A DNA stretch of 64,000 nucleotides. It comes from Branchipolynoe longqiensis. Taxonomy: Eukaryota; Annelida; Polychaeta; Phyllodocida; Polynoidae. The position numbers were made by a program, and so were the translations under genes. Positions within the stretch are counted from its first letter, which is position 1; every line of letters begins with the position of its first letter. The stretch spans positions 75,612,781 to 75,676,780 of the forward strand of contig CM059199.1 in the NCBI GenBank assembly GCA_030323885.1, given 5' to 3'. Shown here one piece after another: positions 19,819 through 30,190 of the stretch. The notes beneath the pieces are model-generated. The model was not told the origin of the DNA. It saw only the letters and a list, made by a program, of their open reading frames with translations, and did no database searches.

Positions 19819-20403
19819 TAAATAATAGTATGTAATACTATTACATAGTAATGAATAATTCATATGGATAATGAAATGTCATATATAGTGTCGTATATAG
19901 GATTAAATAATGTATAATATTTTAATGTAATGTATATAGTGTATAACATAGTAACAAATAATGCATAGTAATATATTAATATAATGTTATATATAAGGTA
20001 TTACAACGGAATAAATAATTCATAGTGTATTAATGTAATGTTATGTATATATATATATGTATAGTGTATTACATAGTAATAAGCAAATGTACAGTTGTAA
20101 TCACAAAGTTGTTTATTACTACGTATTTCTATTATGTTCAACAAAATCAAACAATTTGGCATTAACATTGATACCATCGTGTAACATGCATAGTGTTTTA
20201 ATGTCATGTTAAATATATTGTTCTACATAGTGATAAATTGTACATAATGTATTAATGTAATGTTGTATTTAGTGTATTATATAGCAATAAATAATGTGCA
20301 ATGTATTAATCTAATTATGATTGATATAATGTAGTAATTCTAAAACTAATTAAAATCGTCCCTATTTTGTTCATTGCTAAGAAAAGACTTGTTCTTACTT
20401 CAT

Positions 20404-20523
20404 CTTCCGGATACCGGAAGTTAAGTATCTGGGGAGAGGACAAGCCCAAGCAGTAAGGAAGTAGCTTCAGCAAACAACTCGGCAGCGGAGGAGACAGCTA
20501 GTTGGAGGAGGACAGGCTTTAAG
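20404..20523 (+). promoter_or_regulatory. Candidate promoter and leader exon
   Basis: A palindromic pair of ETS-type sites (cttccggataccggaag, 20404-20420) is followed by about 100 bases of purine-rich unique sequence ending at a donor-like TTTAAG|GTATGTTTG (20523). This arrangement resembles a TATA-less promoter with a non-coding first exon. No downstream coding exon was identified, so it is only a candidate. Confidence 0.25.
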
Positions 20524-21420
20524 GTATGTTTGACAATGAACCAGTATGTATATATATTATTATTACTACTGTTTATAAAGCAAGTGGCATGTGAAATGTC
20601 CTAAAAATGTCAAGTTTTGTTTGGAAAATATTTGATTTTGGAGTCAGATTGGTTTCCATGCTATACTGCTATTTATTGGGTGTGAGCATCATTTGACCTA
20701 CTTAAAAATGCCAATTATTCAGATGCAAAAGGACATACACATTGAGGAAACTTGCTTATAGGACTTTGGCAGCATTTTGATTTTCTGGTACTGATGTCAC
20801 ACTATTGGTACACAACTTCTGAGAACGACCCATATATATATGAAGTGGGCGAGACTACTCGACCGGTGGAAATGCGGGCCTGGGCTGATTAGCTTGCATT
20901 ATGAAATGCGGGCTACTCACCAGACTCGCATTTACCGCCATTTGCGGGGCCGGGTTCACTGCTGTTAAGCGTTGCTAGGATACGTCCATTGTGATTTTCC
21001 TAGCAACGATGGGAGGTCGGGCATTCGGACCCAGACCCATCGGACGTGTTTTTGCACGCTCTGATGTTTTAGCCGAGATTTAGGTTTTTATTGGCGAAAT
21101 TCCAAACTTATTTAACTTCATTATATGGGAAGGGTTTGACTCGTGCGGATCTGACATATTGCTACACTATATTGTTAGTTTGGGTAAGAATAAAGCCGTG
21201 AGCTCTTGGAAAGGTGAATTGGAACGTTCCTTGCATTCTTTACTATCCTCCAGTCTTCTTGTAGATTAACCGCTATGGTCAACTTGATATTCGATTGCTT
21301 TGTATGTAATTAAGGGCCTTATGCCTAATAGGCCTTATGCAGCTAAAGGAGACCTTTCAGTTTGCATGAGTCTCTCGTCAGATGGCGACTCATGCCAGTT
21401 TCTGTAATGCTTTGGTTGGT
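20524..21420. other. Unassigned, mostly unique sequence
   Basis: No gene is recognised. A GC-richer block (20870-21070) contains inverted 'gttgctagg' and 'cctagcaac' words 30 bases apart. I see no transposon termini. Confidence 0.35.
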
Positions 21421-21424
21421 ACCC

Positions 21425-22595
21425 GTTACACCCCAACCAGACACCTAAACCCCCACCACACACTTACACCCCCACCACACACCTACACCATCACCACACA
21501 CACACAACACCTACACCACCACACACACACATACACCCTCACCACACACCTACACCTCAATCACACACACCTACATCCCACCAAACACCAGCACCACACA
21601 CCTACACCACCAAAACACATACCACACACCTAAACCCTCACCACACACCTACACCCCTACCACACACCTACACCTACACCACACACCTACACCCTCACCA
21701 CACCCCTAAGCCATCACCACACACCTATGCCCCCACCTCACACACACACACCACACCTACACCCCGACCACACACACACACCACATCCCTAAAGCCCCCA
21801 CCACACACCTACACCCCCACCACATCCCTAAACCCACACCACACACACACCTACACCCCCATCACATCCCTAAACCCCCACCACACACCTACTCCCCCAC
21901 CGCACCCCTAAACCCTCAACACACACCTACCACACACCTACACCCCAACCACACACACACCAGATCCCTACACCCCCCACACACTACACACCCCACCACA
22001 CACCTACACCCCCACCAGACCCCTAAACCCTCACCACACCACACCACACACCTACACCCCCACCAAACACCACCACCACACACATACACCACCAAAACAC
22101 ATACCACACACCTAAACCCTCACCACACACCTACACCCCCACACACACCCCCCACCACACACCTACACCCCACCACACACCTACACCCACACCACCCACA
22201 CGCACACCTACACACCACACACACACCTACACCACACACACCACACTCCTACACCTCCACCACATCCCTAAACCCTCACCACACACCTACACCCCCACCA
22301 CACACCTACACCTACACCACACACCTACACCCCCACCACACCCCTAAGCCATCACCACACACCTAGGCCCCCACCACACAACCACACCACACACCTACAC
22401 CCCCAACACACCCCTAAACCCTCACCACACACCTACACCCCAACCACACACACCACATCCCTAAACACCCACCACACACCTACACCCCCACCACACCTCT
22501 AAACCCTCACCACACACCCAACACACCTACACCCCCACCACACACATACCTACACCCCCACCACACACCTACACCACCAACACACACACACCTAC
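21425..22595. repeat. CACACACCTACACCC minisatellite
   Basis: About 1.17 kb of variants of a unit near 18-20 bp ('ccaccacacacctacacccc'), with scattered 'ccctaaaccctcaccacaca' variants. Frames on either strand are products of the repeat. Confidence 0.9.
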
Positions 22596-22599
22596 ACCC

Positions 22600-23137
22600 T
22601 TCTATCCAACCATGATGGCCGACTTGGACCGGGAACGGGTGCTTCCACCAAGTGTAAAGTGAGAGAATTGGCTCATGAAAGCTCCCCATTAACCCATCTG
22701 CGGGAAGATAATAACAGACATATTAACAGAATTAACGTAGTACTATTTTGGCTAAAAATACGACAGTAACTTAGGCTGATTAACAGTGACAGTGGCAGCA
22801 ACACGAGTGTGTCTGCTTAGTTTTGGATTAATTTAGTCATATCAATATACACCGAACGGTGGGGAGGACAGCCAGTTAGTTGAAATAACAAATAATTGCT
22901 TTAGACCGATAAATGCGGGGAGGGACAAAACCGTATTTAGATGATACTCTGGCTGGCCGCCCTTAGCCCGGGAATGAAAACGACGGCGACGGACTTCCTG
23001 CAGACGGGATGAGAGGCAGCGGCGGCCCGCGGCAGGCCCAGGAAATTCACATGGAAATAATCACATAAATTAACTTGTAGTTGTAGGCTCGCCTTAAGTG
23101 GGGGTGGAATAGCCCGACGGTTAAATATATATATAAA
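22600..23137. other. Unique island, conserved-noncoding-like
   Basis: No coding frame and no repeat termini. Sequence complexity is high, with several homeodomain-like AATTA/ATTAA words in otherwise mixed-base context (for example 'aacagaattaacgtagtact', 'tttggattaatttagtcata', 'aaataattgctttagaccga', 'ggaaataatcacataaatta'). The look is that of a developmental enhancer or other conserved noncoding element. That is inference from composition only. Confidence 0.3.
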
Positions 23138-23141
23138 TATA

Positions 23142-23383
23142 TGAGACTGTCTCAAAAGGTGATAACTTCTTTTTTGTCCATTGTAACAATTGACACAAAA
23201 CAGCCAGAAACGGTTACACTGAAAACACAAGGACATTTGCTTCAAATCAATATGTATTCTATTGGGATTATGAAACACCATGTAAAAAACAAATCAGTTT
23301 ATCCTGAGCAAATGCATAAGCAGAGAGTATGTTGATCGTTACAATGGACAAAGTGTTGTCCCATATTGCTTAGCATCTTTTGA

Positions 23384-23386
<3 letters not shown>
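23142..23386. mobile_element. MITE with TGAGACTGTCTCAAAAGG ends, copy 1
   Basis: Left TGAGACTGTCTCAAAAGGTG, right TAGCATCTTTTGAGACA. The interior 'gaaacaccatgtaaaaaaca' and 'cctgagcaaatgcataagc' matches, in reverse orientation, the element at 50517-51225. About 245 bp. It is followed immediately by a CA microsatellite. Confidence 0.75.
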
Positions 23387-23438
<52 letters not shown>

Positions 23439-23475
23439 GCACGCACACACTCTCACACACTCACACACACACAAT
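23387..23475. repeat. CA microsatellite
   Basis: (CA)n with CG and CT variants, starting within the last bases of the adjacent MITE terminus (TTTTGAGACACACAC). Confidence 0.95.
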
Positions 23476-23537
23476 GAAAGTTGGTAAAATGTATCATGGT
23501 TGGAAGATGATTTTAATTAGAGAAATTACCAACCTAA

Positions 23538-24085
23538 AGCCGTGTTTACACGGGCGAGTTAAAACGGCTCAAATAAAGCGCCTTGCCTAGTTTGCCTCAC
23601 ATTCGCCGTGTAAACGTGACTCTGAGGCGGATTAGGGCTGATTCGATTCATATGATTCACTTTATGTAAACCACCTCGCGAGGTAGTTTATATAAAGCGA
23701 ACTAGCTTAAGCACATCACACGCATGCGCAGTAGAGACCTGAGTTGATTTTCCGGTCGAACACAAGCGCATATTATAGAATTTAGTCTATGAAACCGCTA
23801 GCTGCGCGCAGATATTTTTTTCATCATTTATTTTTAGGTTTTCACTACCCAGCAGAAGTTTTGATCGTTCCAAAACAATATGATTCAGTCCATACATATC
23901 TAGGTTGAACCCACACTCTCGTGGCAACGTCGACTAATCGAAACTGGCGCTGGTTAGTCTGGACTTGCTCATGCACAGATATCGATTTCCGTCTTAAACC
24001 GCTCCGTGTGTAAACGCGCCACTACTTCGCTTCATATAATTCGCTTTGTCTAATTTGCTTTACAATTGCCCGTGTAAACACGGCT
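23538..24085. mobile_element. Harbinger-like MITE (family H2), copy 1
   Basis: A 548-bp element. It starts AGCCGTGTTTACACGGGCGA and ends in the inverted form (GCCCGTGTAAACACGGCT), flanked by an exact TAA duplication (23535-23537, 24086-24088). The interior includes 'cccagcagaagttttgatcg', shared with copies near 32 kb and at 60991-61556. The sister copy at 61 kb is flanked by TTA, so the target is TWA, as for PIF/Harbinger. Non-coding despite short shared frames. Confidence 0.8.
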
Positions 24086-24088
24086 TAA

Positions 24089-25200
24089 GAGACATTTATG
24101 ACAGTTCTAAATACCGCTTATCGTTATAGAACAAAGACTGCAAGAGTCAGTGCTGTTCACCTCACAAATATGTGTCATAATGTTATCATCCTCCAATGAG
24201 GTTGGTCTATGTTTAAACGCCTTCCTTCATCTATTCTGCAGGACTGGCGGGGGGGGGGGGGTGCCCCCAAATCATCACTTGGAAATCCGCCGCGCTTGCC
24301 GGTCTCGCTAAACTAGCGCTGTGACGTCATCACTTTTCAGTGCTGCTTTTTTCGTCGTTTACGAAAATGCAGATTTAGGATAGTAGCTCTGCTCAAAATA
24401 GAGTACAAATGGTACCATTTTGAATTACACTAATTTTGACAAATTCTAGTTTTTCTCTCATCAAAATCCAACAGGACTTCTAATTGAGAGATACCCAGCT
24501 TTCTGAAGTTGAAGGTAACTTTGCCTACATTATGACACTCTTGCTATTTAGCAGCCCATTTTTTTTCTTAGATTTTTCTTAGTTATTTAATGTCTTAACT
24601 ATTAATATGTGAAGTTTCATAGCGATCCGAATTTCCGCACTAGCCTTTTTATGTTCCGTCAGTTTGCCGGTCGCCCTAAAGAGGCAGTTTTTCGGTCGTG
24701 TGCGAAAATGAATTAAAAAAATAAAAAGTTCAATATTTTTTTTTTTTTTTGGTGATGGTGTATTTATGCGATTATATCTGTGAATGTCACGAGAAGATTT
24801 TGAGACATTACCATGGAAATGAAGAACGTAGCATTACTTTGAATCAGTGCAGGTTTTCTTGTCAAGTGTCACAATTTTATCACACTTTGTTATGCTACTT
24901 ACTATAGGCAAGAGCGTCTGATTTCTGCACCTTTCAAGCCTCATATCCCAGGTTCTAGTAAAGCTATTATAACAAATGAAGTATATTTTGGCAGTATTTT
25001 GAAGCCTCTTGGTGATAAAAAAAAGAATTTGAAGCATTCTGGTTGTTTGAAAAAAATGTCCAAGTGCGTCTTCTCACTAATCGCTTCTTCGTGCCTGCAT
25101 TAGTTTCATTTATTAAGTTCATATGCAAAGATGAACATGGTGTTGGGTTATTTTAAGATTGTGTATTTTCTTAGATGCGTTCCAGTTGCCCCTGTGTACA
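24089..25200. other. Unassigned region
   Basis: No gene. It holds a poly-G run (24249-24261) and a GC-rich block with 'gtgacgtcatcactttt' at 24321. The AT-rich remainder resembles old transposon DNA ('gaagtttcatagcgatccga'), but no paired termini are visible. Confidence 0.35.
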
Positions 25201-25202
25201 CT

Positions 25203-26012
25203 AGGGGCGTATTCGATTAACCAACTCAGGGCCGCATTCAGGGTCTGTCTCGGAGGCGCCGTGGAGACGTCTCGGCGATGCTTTTTGTCCTATTTCCGTT
25301 CAGAGTACGTCTCGGCGACGTCTCGGAGATGCCTCTCTTTTCAGACTGGAGATGAAAAGCACCTTGAAAATGGCCGCTGCATTCGGTGCTTTCAGCCAAT
25401 CACAGCGCATCTTTTCCATTGCAAATGGCCACCGCCTATTGGGGCGGCCATTTTCGAGGCAACAAACTGCTTTTACCATTCAGACTAGCGTGACGTCAGT
25501 TCCACCTCCGAGGCGCCTCCGAGACAGACACTGAACGCGGCCCTGGTCACCCGAGTCACTTTTTGGTGCATGCGCACATCCTACAGACTCGGGTTGAATA
25601 AACAAACTCACTTCTCAATGCTCGGGGTGGAAAAAATGGTGGCTTAATCCAAAAGTTTTTTTGTTTTTATTAAATAACCGATATTATTACAGCAAAATAG
25701 GACTTAGGAAGTATTTTATGATTGCATAGTTTAGTTATATTTCCATTTCATTAATCTGGGTTATTAAAAATAAAAAGCATTAAAACAACACCAACAAGAC
25801 TTGAACTGATAGCTGTTATCCTACAGGTACCAGCACAAATGTGACGTCTTCGCTCCTAGCCACTCCCAACCAAGACTTGGGTTACGGGGGGGGGTCGGGA
25901 CTTTTTGCACACGGCACTTGTATTTGTTGACTCCACTCGTGGTGTTCGATTTGAAATTCTAGCAACTCGGGTGAGCTGAGTCCCCCGGGTCGTGTTAATC
26001 AAATATGGCCTA
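25203..26012. mobile_element. DNA transposon with TAGGGGCGTATTCGATTAAC ends, interrupted
   Basis: The left end TAGGGGCGTATTCGATTAAC and, in reverse, the right end TAGGCCATATTTGATTAACA are imperfect inverted repeats. Both flank inverted 'accaactc'/'caactcgggtgag'-type words. A separate MITE (25228-25544) sits just inside the left end. The interior has no recognisable transposase. Confidence 0.5.
25228..25544. mobile_element. GC-rich MITE with AGGGCCGC ends
   Basis: A 317-bp element. The left arm AGGGCCGCATTCAGGGTCTG and, in reverse, the right arm AGGGCCGCGTTCAGTGTCTG continue with near identity through 'tctcggaggcgcc'. Internal 'acgtctcggcgacgtctcgg' repeats are present. No clean target duplication. 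It is nested in the 25.2-26.0 kb transposon. Confidence 0.75.
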
Positions 26013-26097
26013 GGTGCTGTTCTAGTAAAACAAAGGCCATGGGACCAGGCTAGGAGTTATTTGTCTCAGTTCAGGCTATTTGTAGGACAAATAACTA

Positions 26098-26217
26098 TGT
26101 GTGGTCTCTGTGGCCTAGTGGTTAAGGTCCTGAACTTGTAATCTGAAGTTGTTTGGTGTTGTGGGTTTAAACCCCATGTAGTCCACTGCTTTTTACATTC
26201 AACAACAAAAAAAACGT
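26098..26217 (+). repeat. Short tRNA-derived SINE-3
   Basis: A tRNA-like unit with box A TGGCCTAGTGGTTAAGG, an anticodon-loop-like 'cttgtaatctgaag' and a decayed box B (GGGTTTAAACCCC), followed after about 15 bases by 'caacaacaaaaaaaac'. The acceptor stem does not pair properly and the tail is retroposon-like, so it is called a SINE, not a tRNA gene. Confidence 0.6.
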
Positions 26218-26509
26218 GTTTCCTTCTATATGTGTTTCTGATTGAATTATGCAATGTAATTGTGCTAATATATATTTCACATTAAAGCAAATATATTTCC
26301 TGTTTGAAATTGAGAAATTGAAAAGACCTCAGTTTTACTCTCCCTTCTCTCCAGTCAGTCATTTTCAAAATAGCAACTGGAGTCCCAGCCTCAGCACCCC
26401 CTCCCCCCCACAATCCCCCACCCCCACTGACCTCCGCACTCTCCCTGACCCAGTTCAGGTGCAGTGAGTCTACAAATCTCCCCCCACATATCTGGTTATA
26501 CAAACATAA
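26218..26509. other. Spacer with C-rich block
   Basis: AT-rich sequence, then 'ccccctccccccca'-type low complexity (26398-26430). No gene is seen. Confidence 0.35.
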
Positions 26510-28290
26510 AAACTAAGCAAAGCTATGACAGAAAAAGCATAATGGGCAGAGTAAATACCTTGTCAATAAATACATTTTTTTTATTTGTTTAAAAAGCTGC
26601 CTTTTGAATGATTGTACACTGCAGTTTGATTGAATTCTAATGTAAGCCGGCATTGTATTGAAGAGCTGGAACCCTCCGACAGAAAGAGTTCCTTCCTGGA
26701 GTGTTGACTGTGAGGCTTTTGTATTTATTGCTGGTATCTTACCAAGTCTACCATATCTTTTTGAATGATATCTTGTTATGCCATAGTTAGGTACTTTGCC
26801 TTCAATCATTTTCCAGGTGTATATAATTCAATATCTCTCTCATCAAAGTTCAATGGAGTAGATTTTGAGGAATTTTAGTGTCCCAGTAATACAGGCTCTT
26901 GGTGTCTTTGATCTATGATGTGAAGCTGCATTGCAGTGACTCCATCTTTGTCAGCTGTTGTTTAGAAGTGGGTATCCACAGTTGTAAACAGTAGTCTATC
27001 CGTGGGAGTATTATGGAGTTCCACAAAGTTTTCATTACCCCAGCTTCTCTTGACTTAAATGTACGAAGCACCCATCCACTATATTTTCTGACTGTTTGGT
27101 ATACATAGTCAATGTGTTCAGTTGAGGCTGCTTCCCATGTATATCCCAAGGTCTTTCACACAGTTCTTTTCCATAATTTTCTCTCCTGAGGGGTTCATGT
27201 AAGTTGTGTTCTTTTTTATGTCTTGGTTTGTGCCATATCGTATTAGCTCAAATTTCTTGTCATTGAACAGCATATTGGTCGAATGTTGCCAATTGTAAAT
27301 GGTTTCCAGATCTTTTTGTAGGGCCTCTGTGTCTACAATTCCCTTGATCTCCCTCATGACTGTTGTGTCATCTATAAAAGAAGAGATAGTGCTTGTTGTG
27401 TTTTCATCATGTCAGAGATCAAGATAAGGAACAGGACTGGTCCAAGTACTGTGCCTTCTGGCACACTGCTGATCACATTAGATGCTGTCAATTTTGCTCC
27501 ATTCACAATGACCTGTTGTGTTCTCTGCCTCAATAACTCATGGATCCAAGTTCCCATTTTCCGTCCTATTCTTAATTTGTACAATTTATGATAAACTTTA
27601 GAAAAGGCCTTTGCAAAATCTAGGTAGATGACATCGGTGTTTGCACCTCTTTCTAGATTATCAAGGATTCGTTTGTGAAAGGCACGATCTCCCGGATCTA
27701 AAACCATGCTGAGATGGTTTCATCAAGTTATTCACTCCAAGTAGTTGACTAGATATTCTCCAATTACTCTCTAAAAGATATTGATTATGTGAGATGTTAA
27801 TGAGATAGGTCTATAGTTTTTGGGTAGAGCCCTACTGTCACCTTTATGGATTGGAATGATATGTCCTTCCTTTGCAATGTCTGGAATGTTACCGTGGTCC
27901 AGATTGCCTTTTCTATTTCTTCTGAGCTAAAGTTGATATCCATATGGGTTGGTTTGCTTTGATCCACTTGGTAGAAGAACTGTTTTGGTTTGTATATTAT
28001 TTTTGATTCTAGGGGGCTGCTGAAGACACATTCGTACTGCTGTTTCAGGATGTCTGCCATCTCTTCAGGATCTTGGACTATGTCACAGATTCTTATTCTG
28101 CAGTGGTCCTATTGTTGTTCTAGCCTGGGAGTATTTCTTAGCATAGCTATAAAAATTCTTTGGATTCATCTTGATATTGCTTATAGCCTTTTCCTAATCC
28201 ACCTTTCTTTTTCGTACTTCATCATAGCTTTCCCTTAATGTAGTTTCTATAGTGTGGATTTTCTTTAACAGATTGTACTGAGTTGTTGAT
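26510..28290 (-). pseudogene. Degenerate non-LTR retrotransposon (LINE) reverse transcriptase
   Basis: Minus-strand fragments in order read as a LINE ORF2: an upstream part near 28060 (MADILKQQYECVFSSP), the RT core with YLDFAKAFSKVYHKL near 27640, VPEGTVLGPVLFLI near 27450, a catalytic box changed to FIDD at about 27372-27385, then RYHSKRYGRLGKIP and a C-terminal FNTMPAYIR segment near 26600. Stops and frameshifts separate the pieces. The RT pattern fits the Jockey/CR1 assemblage, but the clade was not resolved. A 260-bp piece (27528-27790) is duplicated at 28889-29158. Confidence 0.8.
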
Positions 28291-28482
28291 TGGCAGTTTA
28301 TCCTTAGAGCGTCCGTCTCCCGTGCTGGTAGATCGTGGGGTCGTGGGTTCGAACCCTGGTCGAGTCAAAGCAATGACTTGAAAATTTATACTCGTCGCTT
28401 CCTAGCAACGTGCTCGGCATTATTAGGACAGGGCAACGACTGGTGTGCTCAGTGTCAGGATAATGTGACTGAGTGGGATATT

Positions 28483-28888
28483 CTAAATTTCTTGAGGGAC
28501 TCACCATTTATAGGGAAGACTGTAGTTAGTCAGGAGCTTCTCAGGGATGTAACTTGGTTCTTACGCTTCACGGAAGGTAGTAATGGACTAGTTTTAGTCA
28601 GACCTTTCCACAAAAAAGCTTGGGTCATTTAGTGCGACTCTTCCTTGCTCACGGGGGGTGGCCACATTAGTACGCATTATTTTTCTGAGTTGTATTCCGC
28701 GGATTTATTGAATAATAATAAATTACACATTGCACAGTTGGAGGCAATTAATTTGGTAGTCGCCCTTAATGTCTTGTGCCCTCCCAATCCAGACCAATTC
28801 GTGATTATCATTAACACTGATAATGAAGCTTCGCAAAAGGTGTTATCATCTGGTGCAAGGAAAGACCCTGTCCTGTGTGCTTGTGCTT
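28483..28888 (+). pseudogene. DIRS-like retrotransposon RNase H fragment
   Basis: Conceptual translation gives FLRDSPFIGKTVVSQELLRD and WFLRFTEGSNGLVLVRP, then one stop, then TGGGHISTHYFSELYSADLL, LHIAQLEAINLVVALNVL, INTDNEASQKVLSSGARKDP and a CACACVLAS end. The order 'E-L..D..WF..F...NG', a GGG-H segment, 'HI..LE..N.VVAL', 'DN.A' and 'G..RDP' matches the RT-proximal RNase H region of DIRS/tyrosine-recombinase retroelements. Only about 135 codons remain and at least one stop interrupts them. No recombinase is present. Confidence 0.6.
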
Positions 28889-29158
28889 GTGTTCTTGCCT
28901 CAAGAACTCATGGATCCAAGTTCCCATTTTCCCTCCTATTCCTAATTTGTGCAATTTATGATAAACTTTAGAAAAGGCCTTTGCAAAATCTAGGTAGATG
29001 ACATCGGTGTTTGCACCTCTTTCTAGATTATCAAGGATTTGTTTGTGAAAGGCACGATCTCCCGGATCTAAAGCCATGCTGAGATGGGTTCATCAAGTTA
29101 TTCACTCCAAGTAGTTGACTAGATATTCTCCAATTACTCTCTAAAAGATCTTGATTAT
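28889..29158 (-). pseudogene. Second copy of a LINE RT segment
   Basis: Nearly identical to 27528-27790 ('actcatggatccaagttccc' ... 'ctagatattctccaattact'). It encodes DVIYLDFAKAFSKVYHKL and GIGGKMGTWIHEFL on the minus strand. It begins directly after the DIRS-like fragment and ends at the resumed SINE, so it is part of the inserted block. Confidence 0.8.
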
Positions 29159-29591
29159 GTCTCAGTGTCAGGATAATGTGACTGAGTGGGATACCAGGTC
29201 ATGGTGCCAGTGGCCTGGTTTCCTAGTGGGACAGCACTATAACGTCGCTATGAGTGCGCACTATCACAAGTCGGTACCCATCCTGATATTACCTTAGATG
29301 TTGCTAGGACGTAAAACAACAACGAACAAAGAAAAAATCCTCCTTTGAAGTTTTTTTCTCTTTCTCATGAGAATCTTTCTGTCACGTGGAATTGTTTGTT
29401 TCATAACTTTATGTTTCTTTGTAGGCACAAAATTACAAATGCTAGGCCGAAAACCTGGATCACTATTTTTCGTTGTTTTCATCCAGTTAAATCGGTGGCT
29501 GTCAAATAGTCTTGAATTCCTAAAACACCTAAGACAGCCTTGAAATAACCCTGAATTCCATATCTTTACGCATGTACGGACCCTGCTTTAA

Positions 29592-30090
29592 AGTTGTATA
29601 GTCCAATGACGTTCAAATTTGTGCTCAGGTTGACTATTATTCCCTACTACTCATTATTCCGGAGTCATTTGCATGAAAATAGACTAATTTTGAAGCAATT
29701 TGAGCCGAGAGAATCGAAAATCATTTCAGCAAGCTTATCAAAAGTCTTATTGTTGTGGCCCAAATTCATATCTCATGATGGTCACGTGATGAGGAATGAC
29801 CTATTGATGTGTAGGTAGTCTGGAACCTGACTGATGCCTTATATGGTACTGGGAATGAGGGCAAGATTAATAAGGTCACGAGATTGACCAAATTGGTTTG
29901 TGGCCTCCCTGCCTAATGGCTGCTTCAAAGTAGGTGTCCCAATGAATAGGGTCATAAATTTACTGATTATTCTGTATATGCTGCCCCAAAGCCTTTGTTA
30001 ATGCACCAGTACCTAAGTTGGATATATAGAATCAAATGTAGGTAAGTGTTTTGGTTTTGCAAAAAATATGTTTCATCGGACCATGCAACT
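29592..30090. mobile_element. TTAA-type MITE, long variant
   Basis: A 499-bp element with ends AGTTGTATAGTCCAATGACG and TTTCATCGGACCATGCAACT, flanked by TTAA on both sides (29588-29591, 30091-30094). The central part ('gatgccttatatggtactgg', 'ggcctccctgcctaatggct') is absent from the 330-bp type but recurs in reverse at 63590-63730, defining a second subfamily. Confidence 0.75.
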
Positions 30091-30190
30091 TTAAAAGTTG
30101 AAATAACAATTTGTGAACATTGACAAATCTCACATATAAAAACAATATTTCTTCAAGTATAGATTAAACTAAAGTTATGATAAATGCATC

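Larger units (their letters stand above)
18798..20340. repeat. AT-rich minisatellite, about 57-bp unit, interrupted
   Basis: Units contain 'taatgtaatgttatatatag', 'tgcattacataataataaat' and 'aatgcatagtgtattaatg'. About four occupy 18798-19010 and further diverged ones 19820-20340. The array is split by SINE-2 (19052-19362) and a TTAA-type MITE remnant (19363-19818). Confidence 0.75.
28303..29335 (+). repeat. SINE-1 split by a composite insertion
   Basis: The head and first half lie at 28303-28482 (box B GGTTCGAACCC). The second half begins at about 29160, repeating 'ctcagtgtcaggataatgtg' and the following 13 bases already present at 28448-28481, and runs to 'gatgttgctaggacgtaaaa'. Between them are a DIRS-like fragment and a LINE fragment. 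Confidence 0.7.

Noticed and set aside
20971..21007. RFX-type X-box (gttgctaggatac with inverted cctagcaac)
   Set aside because: The same word is part of the common SINE-1 3' end (gatgttgctaggacgt), so a decayed repeat fragment is equally likely.
21830..22500. Telomere-like CCCTAAACCC motifs
   Set aside because: They are isolated variants within a CACACACCTACACCC minisatellite, not tandem telomere units, and animals of this type normally use TTAGGG.
26098..26185. Possible tRNA gene (TGT anticodon-like loop)
   Set aside because: The acceptor stem does not pair, box B is degraded and an AAC-rich retroposon tail follows; called a SINE instead.
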